From Betaproteobacteria bacterium (GTDB lineage Bacteria > Pseudomonadota > Gammaproteobacteria > Burkholderiales > Rhodocyclaceae), in contig JAGWUW010000016.1 of assembly GCA_028868235.1 (NCBI GenBank), positions 1-17,339 of the forward strand: 17,339 bases of DNA. The letters are read 5' to 3'. How positions within the stretch are numbered: position 1 is the first letter of the stretch; the number at the start of each line of letters is the position of its first letter. Shown here in pieces: positions 1-5,524 of this stretch. The notes below the pieces were generated by a model that was not told the DNA's origin, made no database searches, and saw only the letters and a program-made list of their open reading frames with translations. The translations under genes were made by a program, and so were the position numbers.

Positions 1-43
1 CTGGGCCAACACTTATTCAAAAAGGTATGCTACTTTTACTGTG

Positions 44-69
44 CTGCCGTTGAGACGGCCAGTTTTCTT
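44..69 (+). terminator. Candidate terminator or leader hairpin upstream of the HU gene
   Basis: CTGCCGT (44-50) can pair with ACGGC-C-AG (55-62), leaving a TGAG loop and one bulged C at 60. The stem is followed by TTTTCTT (63-69). This is the shape of a modest intrinsic terminator, possibly of a gene left of the window. If the HU promoter lies further upstream (a weak -10-like TATGCT is at 26-31, with no good -35), the hairpin would instead sit in the HU 5' leader. The rest of 1-100 shows no confident promoter. Confidence 0.3.
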
Positions 70-100
70 AAACGTTAAGTAGGTAACAGGAGGCACTTAG

Positions 101-400
101 ATGAATAAATCCGAGCTGGTCGAAGTTGCTGCAAAAGAAGCTGGTATCACCAAGGCCGCTGCTGACAAGGCGTTGTCTGCCATCATCGGCGCGGTAGTCA
201 AGACCGTAACCAAGGGCGAATCCGTTACGCTCGTGGGTTTCGGGACTTTCAAGTCCGCAAAGCGCGCAGCGCGCACCGGCAAGAATCCGAAAACCGGCGC
301 CACGCTCAAGATTCCCGCTACCACAGTGCCGAAGTTCACCGCAGGTACGGCTTTCAAGGCTTCTGTTGCCGCCAAAAAGACTGCTGCCAAGAAAAAGTAA
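101..400 (+). CDS. HU-family nucleoid-associated DNA-binding protein with Lys/Ala-rich tail
   Basis: This is a small histone-like protein of the HU/IHF family. Such proteins dimerise and bend DNA non-specifically in the nucleoid. The 99-residue product aligns over its whole length with HU: N-terminal helices (MNKSELVEVAAKEAG), the GFGTF turn at residues 46-50, and the DNA-binding beta arm with GKNPKTG at 60-66, where Pro63 is the intercalating proline position. The usual Arg of the RNPxTG motif is Lys61 here. HU proteins normally stop near residue 90; this one continues with AAKKTAAKKK, a short histone H1-like basic tail. The start is fixed by a perfect AGGAGG at 88-93, 7 nt before the ATG. 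It appears to be its own transcription unit, closed by a strong terminator at 418-449. HU, rather than sequence-specific IHF, is my inference; I leave the symbol empty because the paralogue (hupA or hupB type) cannot be told. Confidence 0.93.
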   Translation: MNKSELVEVAAKEAGITKAAADKALSAIIGAVVKTVTKGESVTLVGFGTFKSAKRAARTGKNPKTGATLKIPATTVPKFTAGTAFKASVAAKKTAAKKK

Positions 401-417
401 TTCGGCTTTTTTTGAAT

Positions 418-449
418 GCGGGGTTCGCCTGTGGCGGACTCCGCTTTTT
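418..449 (+). terminator. Intrinsic (Rho-independent) terminator of the HU gene
   Basis: A 12-bp stem is formed by 418-429 and 433-444 (ten Watson-Crick pairs and two G-T wobbles). It has a TGT tri-loop at 430-432 and is followed directly by five T residues (445-449). It lies 17 nt after the HU stop codon, exactly where a terminator is expected. The next ORF starts only 9 nt beyond the T-tract. Confidence 0.9.
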
Positions 450-457
450 AGTTTCCA

Positions 458-814
458 ATGAACGATTCCAATCCTGAAAATCCTCCTGAAGATATTCCCG
501 AAACTCAGCCTGTCTTAACTCCGCAGGTCGATACTCGCCGCCGTTTGCGCGAATTGCTGTCAATTCCCGAACGCGATCGTACTGATGAGCAATGGGATGA
601 AATTATCGAACTGGAAATCCAGCTGGCCCCGGGCAATCGCATCTCCGGCAACGAGCAGCACGGCGGTGGCAACCAAGGCCGCGGTAGCATGCAGCATGGC
701 AAGCCGGGTGGCGGCGGTGGGCAGCAGCAGAAGAAGCATCGTCCGCGCAGCAACAACAACCGTCGACCGCGCCAAAACAAGCCGCAGTCTGGTGGCGGTG
801 GTAATCCTGCCTGA
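458..814 (+). CDS. Unrecognised small protein with disordered Gly/Gln/Asn/Arg-rich tail
   Basis: I do not recognise a family for this 118-residue protein. Residues 1-25 are acidic and Pro-rich. Residues 26-60 look like a short helical, charged segment (RRRLRELLSIPERDRTDEQW). Residues 62-118 are low complexity: runs of Gly, Gln and Asn mixed with Arg/Lys (GGGGGQQQKKHRPRSNNNRR), so basic and almost surely disordered. Such tails are common in RNA-binding proteins, but that role is only a guess. The start is forced: an in-frame TAG lies at 449-451 and ATG 458 is the only usual start codon after it. There is no Shine-Dalgarno sequence, and the HU terminator ends 8 nt upstream. How the gene is transcribed and translated is therefore unclear. 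Other frames over the tail are also open, which weakens ORF length as evidence; the ordered N-terminal half argues for a real gene. Confidence 0.6.
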   Translation: MNDSNPENPPEDIPETQPVLTPQVDTRRRLRELLSIPERDRTDEQWDEIIELEIQLAPGNRISGNEQHGGGNQGRGSMQHGKPGGGGGQQQKKHRPRSNNNRRPRQNKPQSGGGGNPA

Positions 815-819
815 TTTGC

Positions 820-847
820 TTGTATCAATCTCCTGAACCGGCATAAT
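820..847 (+). promoter_or_regulatory. Candidate sigma70 promoter of the ubi hydroxylase gene
   Basis: TTGTAT (820-825) and CATAAT (842-847) are separated by 16 nt. The -10 matches TATAAT in 5 of 6 positions; the -35 matches only TTG. Transcription would start at about 853-855, on or next to the ATG at 855, which would give a leaderless mRNA. Supporting this, no Shine-Dalgarno sequence precedes that ATG. It is a prediction from spacing and consensus only. Confidence 0.35.
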
Positions 848-854
848 TGCCGAC

Positions 855-2018
855 ATGCAGCAGTTTGATCTGATCATTGTGGGCGGTGGCTTGGCCGGCG
901 CCAGTCTGGCGCTTGCCTTGCGAGATTCTCGCCTACGTGTGGCGCTGGTGGAAAATCAGCCGCCGCAACGTCCCGAAGGCTGGGACGCGCGTATCTATGC
1001 GATAAGTCCTGCCAACAAGGATTTTCTTGGTGCTATCGGTTCTTGGCGCCATCTGGATGAAAGTCGCATTACCCCGATCCGGACGATGGAGATCTTTGGC
1101 GACCAAGGGGGGAGGCTTGGCTTTTCGGCTTACGAAACCGGAGTTCCGGAGCTAGGCTGTATCCTTGAGTCATCGCAGATGGCCAGTGAGTTCTGGGAAA
1201 CCGCCAAGCGACAGGGCAATCTTTCTCTATTTTGCCCAGCTCGCCCGGCTTCCCTCGAATTCCGCCACGATGCGGCGGTTCTTCAGCTGGGCGACGGCAG
1301 TGTTCTGGCGGCACCATTGCTGGTTGGCGCCGATGGGCGCGACTCCTGGGTTCGCCAGTCGGCCGGGCTGGCAGCGATCAATACTCCGTACGGCGAGAAG
1401 GGGGTGGTGGCTAATTTTGTCACCGAAAAGCCGCATCGCAATTGCGCCTTTCAGTGGTTCCGCGACGATGGCGTGCTGGCTTATCTGCCGATGCCGGAAA
1501 ACCGGCTTTCTATTGTCTGGTCGGCAGATGATGCCCAGGCTGATGAATTGTGTTCGCTACCGCCGCAACTTTTTTGTGAGCGTGTTGCCGAAGCGGGTGA
1601 TCATGTTCTGGGTGGGCTGGAGTTGTTGACGCCACCGGTTGCATTCCCTTTGCGCCTGATGCGAGTGCCGCAGACGGTCGCACCCCGTCTGGCATTGCTA
1701 GGTGATGCTGCTCATGGCATTCACCCGTTGTCTGGTCACGGTATCAATCTCGGTTTTCAGGATGCCAAGGTATTGGCTGGTCTGCTGGTCGAGGCGCAGC
1801 CATGGCAGGATATTGGTGAGGAGCGTTTCCTGCGGCGATATCAGCGTGCTCGCCGCGAAGAGACTGTTTTGATGCAAGCGGCTACCGATAGTTTGCGTCG
1901 TTTGTTCAAAGTATCGCCACCCGGGTTGCGCTCGTTGCGCAATCTGGGCATGAATCTGACCAATGGCTTGCCATTCATCAAGAATGCCTTGGTGCGTTAT
2001 GCACTCGGGGCGCTTTAG
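855..2018 (+). CDS. UbiH/UbiF/VisC/COQ6-family FAD-dependent hydroxylase (ubiquinone biosynthesis)
   Basis: This is a flavoprotein monooxygenase predicted to hydroxylate the aromatic ring of a ubiquinone precursor using FAD, NAD(P)H and O2. The 387-residue length is typical of the family. The dinucleotide-binding motif GGGLAG is at residues 10-15. The family signature DARIYAISPAN follows at about 44-54. The DG motif GADGRDSWVR is at 158-167, and the FAD ribityl-binding motif GDAAHGIHPLSGHGINLGFQD spans about 283-303. The sequence does not tell me which ring position (C5, C6 or C1) is modified, since UbiH, UbiF, UbiI, UbiL and UbiM share these motifs, so I give no symbol. ATG 855 is the first usual start after an in-frame TGA at 834-836. 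There is no ribosome-binding site, unlike the neighbours. dsbC follows after 9 nt, and its Shine-Dalgarno overlaps this stop codon, so the two are probably co-transcribed. Confidence 0.92.
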   Translation: MQQFDLIIVGGGLAGASLALALRDSRLRVALVENQPPQRPEGWDARIYAISPANKDFLGAIGSWRHLDESRITPIRTMEIFGDQGGRLGFSAYETGVPELGCILESSQMASEFWETAKRQGNLSLFCPARPASLEFRHDAAVLQLGDGSVLAAPLLVGADGRDSWVRQSAGLAAINTPYGEKGVVANFVTEKPHRNCAFQWFRDDGVLAYLPMPENRLSIVWSADDAQADELCSLPPQLFCERVAEAGDHVLGGLELLTPPVAFPLRLMRVPQTVAPRLALLGDAAHGIHPLSGHGINLGFQDAKVLAGLLVEAQPWQDIGEERFLRRYQRARREETVLMQAATDSLRRLFKVSPPGLRSLRNLGMNLTNGLPFIKNALVRYALGAL

Positions 2019-2027
2019 GAGAGTTCC

Positions 2028-2732
2028 ATGTTCAAAAAGATATTGTCCCTGACGTTGGCCGTGGCCTGCGCTTCATTTGCCATGGCCGATGAGGCCGATA
2101 TCCGGAAGGCCATGGAGGCCAGGTTGGGAACCAAGGTGGAGGGGGTAACGAAGTCGGGTTATCTCGGCTTGTACGAGGTCTATGCTGACGGTGCTATTTT
2201 CTACACTGACGAAAAAGTATCCGCGATTGTTGTCGGTGGGCAGTTGATCGACGCCAAGAGTATGAAGAATGTTACCGACGAGCGCATGAGAAAACTAACG
2301 GCGATTCGTTTTAGTGATCTGCCGCTGGATCGTGCGATCAAGCAGGTGCGCGGGGATGGCAAGCGTGTAATGGCCACCTTTGAAGACCCAAACTGCGGTT
2401 ATTGCAAGCGCTTGGCCAAGGAAATGTTGAAACTGGATAACGTGACGATCTATACCTTCCTGTTACCTATCCTGTCCGAAGATTCTGTTCGTAAATCGCG
2501 CCAGATCTGGTGCTCGGCCGACCGCACCAAAGCCTGGACTGAATGGATGCTTGAGGGCAAGGTGCCAGCAGGCAAGGAAGATTGTGATACTACGGCGGTG
2601 ACCAAGAATCAGGAATTCGGTCGCAAGCTGAACATCTCGGGTACCCCTACCTTGTTTTTTGGCGATGGCGAGCGTATCCCGGGAGCGGTTCCTTTGGCGC
2701 GCATCGAACAGAAGCTGAGTCAGGTTAAGTAA
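2028..2732 (+). CDS. dsbC: Periplasmic thiol:disulfide interchange protein DsbC
   Basis: DsbC is a disulfide isomerase that reshuffles wrong disulfides in periplasmic proteins and is kept reduced by DsbD. The 234-residue precursor has a signal peptide at residues 1-20 (FKKILSLTLAVACASFAMA, likely cleaved after AMA). The N-terminal dimerisation domain spans about 21-85, followed by a linker helix and a thioredoxin fold. The active site CGYC is at 123-126 and the cis-Pro loop SGTP at 204-207. A second cysteine pair, Cys162 and Cys186, matches the structural disulfide seen in E. coli DsbC. The length and domain order are those of full-length DsbC; the CGYC active site separates it from DsbA (CPHC type). 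AGGAGA at 2017-2022, overlapping the upstream stop codon, lies 5 nt before the ATG. It probably forms an operon with the ubi gene. Confidence 0.95.
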   Translation: MFKKILSLTLAVACASFAMADEADIRKAMEARLGTKVEGVTKSGYLGLYEVYADGAIFYTDEKVSAIVVGGQLIDAKSMKNVTDERMRKLTAIRFSDLPLDRAIKQVRGDGKRVMATFEDPNCGYCKRLAKEMLKLDNVTIYTFLLPILSEDSVRKSRQIWCSADRTKAWTEWMLEGKVPAGKEDCDTTAVTKNQEFGRKLNISGTPTLFFGDGERIPGAVPLARIEQKLSQVK

Positions 2733-2804
2733 ATGAAGTGCTGCCACACTGTTTTTGGCCAGTGTGGTGACAGCCTGCGGGACGTGCTGCAAGGCGGTTG
2801 TTGA
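2733..2804 (+). CDS. Candidate Cys-rich micro-ORF between dsbC and the diguanylate cyclase gene
   Basis: An ATG directly after the dsbC stop codon (TAAATG, 2730-2735) opens a 23-codon frame: MKCCHTVFGQCGDSL, then RDVLQGGC. It has four cysteines. Its TGA (2802-2804) overlaps the cyclase ATG as TGATG. It has no Shine-Dalgarno of its own beyond the end of dsbC, so it would depend on re-initiation after the dsbC stop. It could be a coupling peptide that carries ribosomes to the next gene, or plain chance in a 71-nt gap. An inverted repeat (2744-2767) lies inside it. Confidence 0.2.
   Translation: MKCCHTVFGQCGDSLRDVLQGGC
2744..2767. repeat. Perfect 8-bp inverted repeat in the dsbC-cyclase gap
   Basis: CCACACTG (2744-2751) and CAGTGTGG (2760-2767) are exact reverse complements around an 8-nt loop TTTTTGGC. 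No T-tract follows on either strand, so it is not an intrinsic terminator. It could be an RNA stem-loop that protects or pauses the dsbC transcript, or a protein-binding site. No function can be assigned. Confidence 0.45.
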
Positions 2805-4774
2805 TGGAGCAACAAGCGCTTGGTCGGGTCTTGGGACGGGCTTTTCGTTCTTCGCAAGTGCGGTTGGTACTGTTTTTCCTGCTAACTTGGCTTGCCATTG
2901 CTTGCTTGGTGGTTTTTCTCCTGCTAGAAGGGCGCCGCCAGGCCGAGCGTGGTGCCGAGGCTGAAGTGAGTGCAATTTCGGCCATACTTGAGGCGCGCCT
3001 GTCTGGCGCCTTTCAGCGAGTTCAGGCGGCGCTCGAGCACCTCGCAATAACTTTGCCGGTGGACGCTTTGGAGTACGCGTTCGTTGAGCATTTTCGCAAC
3101 GGCGTAGTTCGAGAACTGGGTTTTCATGCCCGGCAATTTCCCGAAGTCGACAGTTTTCGCATTCTGGATGCGGAAGGACAACTGCTCTACGCTTCGAGAG
3201 GGCGCCCCGATGGGGGAGATTTTAGCGATCGTAGTTATTTCAAAGCTTTTGACCACGGGGCAGGAAACGGCCTGTTTTTCTCCGAGGTGCAGACGGATAG
3301 ATTGACTAGCCGTCCGGCGCTTAACGTGGCAGTTCCTGTGCGAACGGAGTCCGGTGGGCTGCGGGCAGTTATTGTCGCCCAGCTTGATCTGGCCTATCTG
3401 TCGTCGTGGTTCGAAAGTGTTGGAGTTGGGGGTAACGGCGTTGTTTCCCTGCGCCGTGCCGAGGACGGCAGCGTAATCCTGCGGCGCCCATTTGTGGCTG
3501 GCCTGGTCAACCAGCCTCTGACGAATAACGTGCTCCAGAGTCAGCTCGAGGGTGGTGCGCGTTCGGGAACCTTACGCATGTCGGCAGCAGTTGATGGTGT
3601 GGAGCGCATGTACGGCTTCCGTCGTCTGGGTGACTATCCGCTGTACGTAACAGCCGGGCGCGCCACCGTCGATTATCTGGCTGAGTGGTGGCATGCTGCC
3701 TGGCTGGCGGGTTTGGTTGGCCTGCTACTTTTTCTCGTCATGTTGTTGGTGTTAGTTCGTTTTTTAAGAGAGGTTGGTCAGGAGGCGGCGGCAGGGTGGC
3801 GGGTGCGTGAAAGCGAGGCGCGTTATCGCATGCTGGCCGAGAACACCCGTGACGTAATTTGGACGGTCGACATTCCCACGCGTTGCTATACCTATGTCAG
3901 CCCCTCCATTAGTGAAATGACAGGCTATTCGCCGGCGGAGGTTGTTGGGCAGCCTTTTGACGCCCGGCTTACGCCTGATTCGGCTGCGCGTCTGGCACGC
4001 GAAATCGATCTTGGGTTGCGCCGCATTGCTGCCGGCGATCGCGCGGGGAATGTACTGGTCAGCGAGTTCGATCAAATTTGCAAGGACGGTACGCAGATAT
4101 CGACCGAGGTGGTGTCCAGCTATCTGCTCGATGAGGATGGGGTGGTGCGAACGATTCTTGGTATTGCCCGCAATATAAGCGAACGCAAAGCTGCAGAGCA
4201 GGCACTGCGGGAAAGCAACCGGCAATTGCATGCCCGGATCGAAGAAATCGGTCGCCTTCAGGTGGCCTTGCAGGAATTGGCTGTGCGCGACAGCCTGACA
4301 GGCCTGTACAACCGTCGCTATCTTGACGAAACGCTTGATCGCGAGGTCTCGCGAGCCCGACGCGAGGGAAATCCCTTGTCTCTGGTCATGATCGATATCG
4401 ATTATTTCAAGCGCGTCAACGATACCTACGGTCACCAGGTGGGTGATGAGGTGTTGCGTACGCTAGCGGCAACGCTGTCGACGGATATCCGAGCTGAAGA
4501 TGTGGCCTGTCGGTATGGCGGGGAGGAATTTCTGATTCTGCTTCCCAATATGCCTCTGGAAACTGCGATCCTACGGGCAGAGGCTTGGCGTGCTGCAGTC
4601 GAGCGGTTATCGATCGCCCATGGTAATTTTGAGCTAACTTTTACCATCTCTCTCGGTGTTTCAGCCTATCCCGATCAAGGCAAAACCCCTGACGATCTGA
4701 CACGCTGCGCCGATCAGGCGCTCTATCAGGCCAAACACGAAGGCCGCAATCGGGTCTCCATGCACTGTGATTGA
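2804..4774 (+). CDS. Membrane-bound diguanylate cyclase (CACHE-like sensor, PAS, GGDEF)
   Basis: The predicted reaction is synthesis of cyclic di-GMP from two GTP. From ATG 2804 the protein has 656 residues. A membrane segment lies at about 19-42, a periplasmic double-CACHE-like sensor domain at about 43-290 (SDRSYFKAF near 141-149), and a second membrane segment at about 297-321. A PAS domain with its C-terminal motif spans about 336-460, a signalling coiled coil about 461-492, and a GGDEF domain 494-656. The active-site motif GGEEF (572-576) is intact, as are the metal-binding Asp region IDIDYFK and the FKRVNDTYGH segment. The inhibitory I-site RAED (563-566) sits exactly five residues before it, so product feedback inhibition is expected. 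There is no EAL domain. Two in-frame TTG codons precede the ATG (2798, 2801), but AAGGCGG at 2791-2797 is best spaced for ATG 2804. The ligand of the sensor domain cannot be told. Its codons are markedly more A/T-ending than those of the dcw genes. Confidence 0.93.
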   Translation: MEQQALGRVLGRAFRSSQVRLVLFFLLTWLAIACLVVFLLLEGRRQAERGAEAEVSAISAILEARLSGAFQRVQAALEHLAITLPVDALEYAFVEHFRNGVVRELGFHARQFPEVDSFRILDAEGQLLYASRGRPDGGDFSDRSYFKAFDHGAGNGLFFSEVQTDRLTSRPALNVAVPVRTESGGLRAVIVAQLDLAYLSSWFESVGVGGNGVVSLRRAEDGSVILRRPFVAGLVNQPLTNNVLQSQLEGGARSGTLRMSAAVDGVERMYGFRRLGDYPLYVTAGRATVDYLAEWWHAAWLAGLVGLLLFLVMLLVLVRFLREVGQEAAAGWRVRESEARYRMLAENTRDVIWTVDIPTRCYTYVSPSISEMTGYSPAEVVGQPFDARLTPDSAARLAREIDLGLRRIAAGDRAGNVLVSEFDQICKDGTQISTEVVSSYLLDEDGVVRTILGIARNISERKAAEQALRESNRQLHARIEEIGRLQVALQELAVRDSLTGLYNRRYLDETLDREVSRARREGNPLSLVMIDIDYFKRVNDTYGHQVGDEVLRTLAATLSTDIRAEDVACRYGGEEFLILLPNMPLETAILRAEAWRAAVERLSIAHGNFELTFTISLGVSAYPDQGKTPDDLTRCADQALYQAKHEGRNRVSMHCD

Positions 4775-5003
4775 CTTGTAGCCGGATTCTCCGGTCTTGG
4801 CAGCTTCTTCAAATCAAGTCATCCACTTTTTACCACGCCGGCATGACGGATGGTGGTGCCTTTTTGACCTTGATCAACTCCTGATAAGTCACTTTAAGTG
4901 TCGATTTTCGAGTATTGATTTTTAAGGGAAATTTAATCCAAAAATGATCGTCAAAAGCGCGCGTAAGTCCTTGTTGTGTAAGAAAAAATTCCCGATTTCA
5001 GTA
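4775..5003. other. AT-rich intergenic region between the cyclase gene and the mraZ promoter
   Basis: No gene is supported here. Visible structures are weak. TGACTTG (4772-4778) and CAAGTCA (4815-4821) flank a small CCGGA-TTC-TCCGG hairpin (4782-4794), and T5 follows at 4827-4831. Two short palindromes stand side by side: CACTTTAAGTG (4890-4900) and TCGATTTTCGA (4901-4911). TTGATCAA is at 4870-4877. A TTGATC-N17-TTTAAG pair (4870-4898) is a poor promoter match. The region is clearly more AT-rich than the genes on both sides. Confidence 0.5.
4832..4865 (+). terminator. Weak candidate terminator after the diguanylate cyclase gene
   Basis: ACCAC (4832-4836) pairs with GTGGT (4853-4857), and CCG (4838-4840) can pair with CGG (4847-4849) inside it. 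GCC and then five T residues (4861-4865) follow. The stem is interrupted and the T-tract is offset by three bases, so this is a weak match. Location between two transcription units is the main support. Confidence 0.3.
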
Positions 5004-5032
5004 TTGACGGAGGGGTTTTGTTGTTTTAAAGT
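5004..5032 (+). promoter_or_regulatory. Predicted sigma70 promoter of the dcw cluster (Pmra type)
   Basis: TTGACG (5004-5009, 5 of 6 matches to TTGACA) is 17 nt from TAAAGT (5027-5032, 4 of 6 matches to TATAAT). The start of transcription would fall near 5038-5039, about 39 nt before the mraZ ATG. The -10 element runs into the first MraZ-like box (TGGG at 5032-5035), and the second box lies in the early transcribed region. Binding there should block RNA polymerase. Confidence 0.6.
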
Positions 5033-5061
5033 GGGTAAACGTGTTGAAAAGTGGGTAAACG
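5028..5061 (+). repeat. Tandem direct repeats, probable MraZ operator boxes
   Basis: The 14-mer AAAGTGGGTAAACG occurs twice without mismatch, at 5028-5041 and 5048-5061, with a period of exactly 20 bp. MraZ in E. coli is known to bind TGGG-type direct repeats spaced by about one helical turn upstream of its own gene. Here TGGGT falls at 5032 and 5052, with a degenerate TGTTG at 5042 and GGGAG at 5062. The array can therefore be read as 10-bp phased boxes, two of them perfect. That MraZ binds here is inference from position and motif. The GGGGAG at 5061-5066 just after it is the likely mraZ Shine-Dalgarno. Confidence 0.7.
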
Positions 5062-5077
5062 GGGAGCGAGACGAGGG

Positions 5078-5524
5078 ATGTTCGAAGGGGCTGCAGCACT
5101 CAGTCTGGATGCGAAAGGGCGGCTTGCCATTCCGGCAAGGCATCGCGAAGCCCTGCTCGCCGCCAGCGAAGGCTCGCTCGTCCTGACCGCGCACCCGCAT
5201 CGCTGCTTGCTGCTTTACCCGTCGCCGGCTTGGCAGCCGATACGCGACCAGATCCTCAAAGCGTCCAGCCTCGATCCGCGCGCTGCGTCGATTAAGCGCG
5301 TGCTGGTCGGTAATGCGCGTACCGAGGAGCCGGATTCGGCTGGCCGCATCCTGATTGCTCCGGAGCTGCGCGATTACGCCCAGTTCGAAAAAACCGTTTA
5401 TCTGGTCGGCATGGGTTCGCATTTCGAAATCTGGAGTGAGGCCGGCTGGAGGCAGCAGAACGACCTGGCGGCGGAGGCTCTCTCGGGCGACATGCCCCCC
5501 GGCTTTGGGGATCTGGTGCTGTGA
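5078..5524 (+). CDS. mraZ: Transcriptional regulator MraZ
   Basis: MraZ is a DNA-binding regulator of the dcw cluster and usually represses its own promoter. From ATG 5078 it has 148 residues, close to the E. coli length (152). It has two SpoVT/AbrB-like halves. The family motif DxxGR is present in each: DAKGR at 11-15 and DSAGR at 86-90, each followed by a hydrophobic strand and Pro (RLAIP, RILIAP). The start [16 protein letters not shown] lines up with known MraZ N-termini. A longer reading from GTG 5051 would add nine residues encoded by the operator repeat and is unlikely. GGGGAG (5061-5066) is the probable ribosome-binding site, with a rather long 11-nt spacer. The stop overlaps the rsmH GTG by four bases. 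Promoter and probable binding boxes lie directly upstream. Confidence 0.95.
   Translation: MFEGAAALSLDAKGRLAIPARHREALLAASEGSLVLTAHPHRCLLLYPSPAWQPIRDQILKASSLDPRAASIKRVLVGNARTEEPDSAGRILIAPELRDYAQFEKTVYLVGMGSHFEIWSEAGWRQQNDLAAEALSGDMPPGFGDLVL

Noticed and set aside
265..275. Short GC palindromic-looking stretch GCGCGCAGCGCGC in the HU gene as a binding site
   Set aside because: It encodes conserved HU residues (KRAAR) with ordinary GC-rich codons. There is no reason to call a site.
505..877. Alternative frames on both strands over the Gly/Gln-rich ORF
   Set aside because: The repetitive GGC/CAG/AAC tail keeps several frames open. Only the frame from 458 has an ordered N-terminal half and a forced start. 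The Cys/Pro-rich and Ala/Thr-rich alternatives look like translation of simple sequence.
2798..2803. TTG starts for the cyclase at 2798 or 2801
   Set aside because: ATG 2804 is a stronger codon and has better spacing to AAGGCGG (2791-2797). The two extra residues would change nothing.
4870..4877. TTGATCAA as an FNR/ANR-type site
   Set aside because: The FNR consensus is TTGAT-N4-ATCAA. Here the half-sites are fused with no spacer, so the match fails.
5051..5077. Longer mraZ from GTG 5051, adding nine residues
   Set aside because: The added codons are the second operator repeat itself. [10 protein letters not shown] at 5078 aligns with known MraZ starts, and GGGGAG at 5061-5066 serves ATG 5078.
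4944..5186. 80-codon frame from ATG 4944 crossing into mraZ
   Set aside because: It runs through the promoter and operator and then overlaps mraZ out of frame. It has no ribosome-binding site, and the sequence is not protein-like in composition.
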